Positions 32,542 to 33,797 of a DNA stretch of 33,797 nt are shown in pieces (the first letter of the stretch is position 1; each line of letters starts with the position of its first letter). The notes beneath the pieces are model-generated. The model was not told where the DNA came from. It searched no databases and saw only the letters and a program-made list of their open reading frames with translations. Made by a program: the position numbers and the translations under genes. Source of the stretch: Thermoplasmata archaeon. GTDB taxonomy: Archaea > Thermoplasmatota > Thermoplasmata > Thermoplasmatales > Thermoplasmataceae. The stretch spans positions 1-33,797 of the forward strand of contig JAJZAR010000003.1 in the NCBI GenBank assembly GCA_021799315.1. The letters are read 5' to 3'.

Positions 32542-33000
32542 ATGACGGCATCAACTGCTAGACTTTTACAGAGCCTAACTGGAGGATATACGCCAATTAA
32601 AATAGTAAGATTCACACTTATGGCATTTGCCATACTTGACGCCGCAGCACATCTGTATGCATCCCCTGCTTCCTACCCTCTTGTAACGTTCTGGCTAGAA
32701 ATAGAAGTTTCAGCTTTTATAGTAATATCGATTGTGTTTCTTCTTGGTCTGAAAATATGGTATCTACCATCGGTTCTTTTTACCGTATTCAATCTGGTTA
32801 TTTATTTACTATCAGGTGTCATACCTCTCCCTCCAATTTCTGGAGCACCTCTTGTGGGTCATGTACAATTCGCTTCTTATTCCTTTGGAAGAGCATTCTC
32901 CCTCGTTGCATGGATATACATCATAATTGTTGGGCTCATAATGTTGAAATATGACAAGGGATCAAAAATAAATGATTTGCTGAGAGAAGACAGTCAGTAA
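32542..33000 (+). CDS. Small four-helix membrane protein, function unknown
   Basis: A 152-residue protein I do not recognise. Hydrophobic helices lie at about residues 22-42, 48-68, 73-93 and 118-138, then a charged tail (YDKGSKINDLLREDSQ). There is a proline-rich loop (GVIPLPPISGAPLVGH). TATA box TTAAATAT (32515-32522) is about 23 nt before ATG 32542; an out-of-frame ATG at 32532 leads only to a short frame. A T-run directly after the stop probably ends transcription. Confidence 0.7.
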   Translation: MTASTARLLQSLTGGYTPIKIVRFTLMAFAILDAAAHLYASPASYPLVTFWLEIEVSAFIVISIVFLLGLKIWYLPSVLFTVFNLVIYLLSGVIPLPPISGAPLVGHVQFASYSFGRAFSLVAWIYIIIVGLIMLKYDKGSKINDLLREDSQ

Positions 33001-33081
33001 TTTTTTCACACTTTTCTTGAAATATTCCAGCGACCAGGTAAGTTAAGGTAATGGGATTTTTGCCATTCCTCGTCAAAAATG

Positions 33082-33125
33082 TTTTATACATTAGTATCAT
33101 ACTTATGTAATTCGTCTTATACGAA
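33082..33125 (+). promoter_or_regulatory. Promoter and palindrome upstream of the permease gene
   Basis: TTTTATAC (33082-33089) is a TATA box predicting transcription from about 33112. Exactly there lies the inverted repeat TTCGT-N5-ACGAA (33111-33125). Unlike most genes in this window, the mRNA has a leader of about 26 nt. The palindrome could be an operator, or a hairpin in the RNA. Confidence 0.45.
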
Positions 33126-33137
33126 CTGTGAAAAAAC

Positions 33138-33797
33138 ATGGAAACAAAGAAAAATTTCAGGTTGAAGAAGAATGAGGTGGGAACATGGGGTGCTATTGCA
33201 GAAGAAATAGCCGCTATGGCTCCAGCCTGCGATACAGTTGCATTCATCACATCGGCAGCAGCCTTTGCATTCTTTTTAACCCCACTGGCCTTTCTCATTG
33301 CAACACTTACCATGTTCCTTGAAGTAAACACACTTTACCATTTATCGAAAAGACATGCGAGCGCCGGAGGATACTATGGATATATTGGAACAGCCTTTGG
33401 ACCTACCCCTGCAATTACCAGTGGACTGCTCTATGTGATGTACCAGATTGCAAGCACCGCTGCCATACCAGTATACGTTGGAGGTGTTGTCTTACCTGGT
33501 GTGCTTCAATATTTCCTCGGTGTAACCCTACCGGGATGGATATGGATACCGCTCATACTTGTTTTTATAGTTGCGCCAATAATTCTTTCCATATTTGGAA
33601 TAAGGCCACAGATGAAATATGTAAGAATAGCAGCATTTTTTGAAATTATCTTTCTGGCAGTGTTATCCGCCATAATAATAATAGAGGCAAAGGATAACAC
33701 ACTGGCAGTTTTCAACCCGTTTTCACATAATAAAATATTCAACAGTGTTGGCGGACCACTTTCAGGATTGGGGTTAGGTATGATATTTGGGTTAGAT
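33138..33797 (+). CDS. APC superfamily amino-acid permease (partial)
   Basis: The frame is open from ATG 33138 to the end of the window (220 codons, no stop). It begins METKKNFRLKKNEVGTWG and continues IAEEIAAMAPACDTVAFITS, an APC-type first helix region, then LTPLAFLIATLTMFLEVNTL, YHLSKRHASAGGYYGYIGTA and FGPTPAITSGLLYVMYQIAS. About six membrane helices are seen so far; the S/A-GGYYGYI motif after helix 2 is typical of amino-acid/polyamine transporters. The substrate is unknown. The rest of the gene lies outside the window. Confidence 0.85.
   Translation, partial: METKKNFRLKKNEVGTWGAIAEEIAAMAPACDTVAFITSAAAFAFFLTPLAFLIATLTMFLEVNTLYHLSKRHASAGGYYGYIGTAFGPTPAITSGLLYVMYQIASTAAIPVYVGGVVLPGVLQYFLGVTLPGWIWIPLILVFIVAPIILSIFGIRPQMKYVRIAAFFEIIFLAVLSAIIIIEAKDNTLAVFNPFSHNKIFNSVGGPLSGLGLGMIFGLD

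Noticed and set aside
1..33797. CRISPR arrays, cas genes or restriction-modification genes
   Set aside because: No regularly spaced repeats and no recognisable cas, methylase or restriction proteins were seen; TnpB is the only RNA-guided nuclease relative.

Overview
The window reads as chromosomal DNA of a Thermoplasmatales-type archaeon (Thermoplasma, Ferroplasma, Cuniculiplasma and relatives). Archaeal markers are S19e, L39e, L31e, aIF6, PDCD5-like protein, Nob1, Pth2, CDP-archaeol synthase and TATA-driven, mostly leaderless genes. Narrower hints are a 23S rRNA gene not preceded by 16S, FtsZ, and surface proteins carrying the 'VTFTESGLPSGT' repeat of acidophile thermopsins. The genus is inference; no 16S lies in the window.

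Layout. 1-1100 is the 5' part of 23S rRNA (minus), behind a structured leader. 1.5-5 kb holds an AbrB-PhoU regulator, a membrane protein and glutamine synthetase (minus). 5-10 kb holds the bifunctional NAD(P)HX repair enzyme, an acyl-CoA-synthetase-like protein without its ATP loop, a PadR repressor, citrate synthase and Nob1. 10.1-11.6 kb is an overlapping minus-strand operon: HTH-CBS regulator, carS, pth2. 11.9-13.8 kb is a translation operon (S19e, PDCD5, L39e, L31e, aIF6), convergent with pyrE. 14.5-17.5 kb is an unrecognised cassette of two surface proteins plus an atypical ABC transporter. 17.7-20.2 kb has a fumarylacetoacetase-family hydrolase, a small unknown gene head-to-head with ftsZ, and ftsZ. 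20.2-25 kb is a decayed and mobile region with a transposase-like remnant, an ice-binding-fold (DUF3494) surface protein, a deleted TnpB element, pyrF and a frameshifted TnpB element. 25-29.4 kb has a coiled-coil protein, a sugar-phosphate nucleotidyltransferase, urocanate hydratase and a DUF998 membrane protein. 29.5-33.8 kb has an S9 peptidase, tRNA-Thr(UGU), a GNAT acetyltransferase, a small membrane protein and the start of an APC permease that runs off the window.

The gene set suits a peptide-using heterotroph: S9 peptidase, amino-acid permease and urocanate hydratase feed carbon and nitrogen towards citrate synthase and glutamine synthetase. pyrE and pyrF supply UMP but sit apart. First genes of transcription units usually have a TATA box 24-30 nt before the start codon (leaderless mRNA), whereas internal operon genes tend to have GGTGAT or GGAGAT Shine-Dalgarno sites; this was used to choose starts.

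The most notable observation is that the two TnpB-type elements (22549-22888 and 23706-24947) are each flanked by a different perfect 9-bp direct repeat at the same boundary. That looks like target-site duplication, which IS200/IS605 transposition does not produce. Next are the 14.5-17.5 kb cassette, whose first gene seems to be switched by an (AG)6 tract, and the acyl-CoA-synthetase-like pseudoenzyme.
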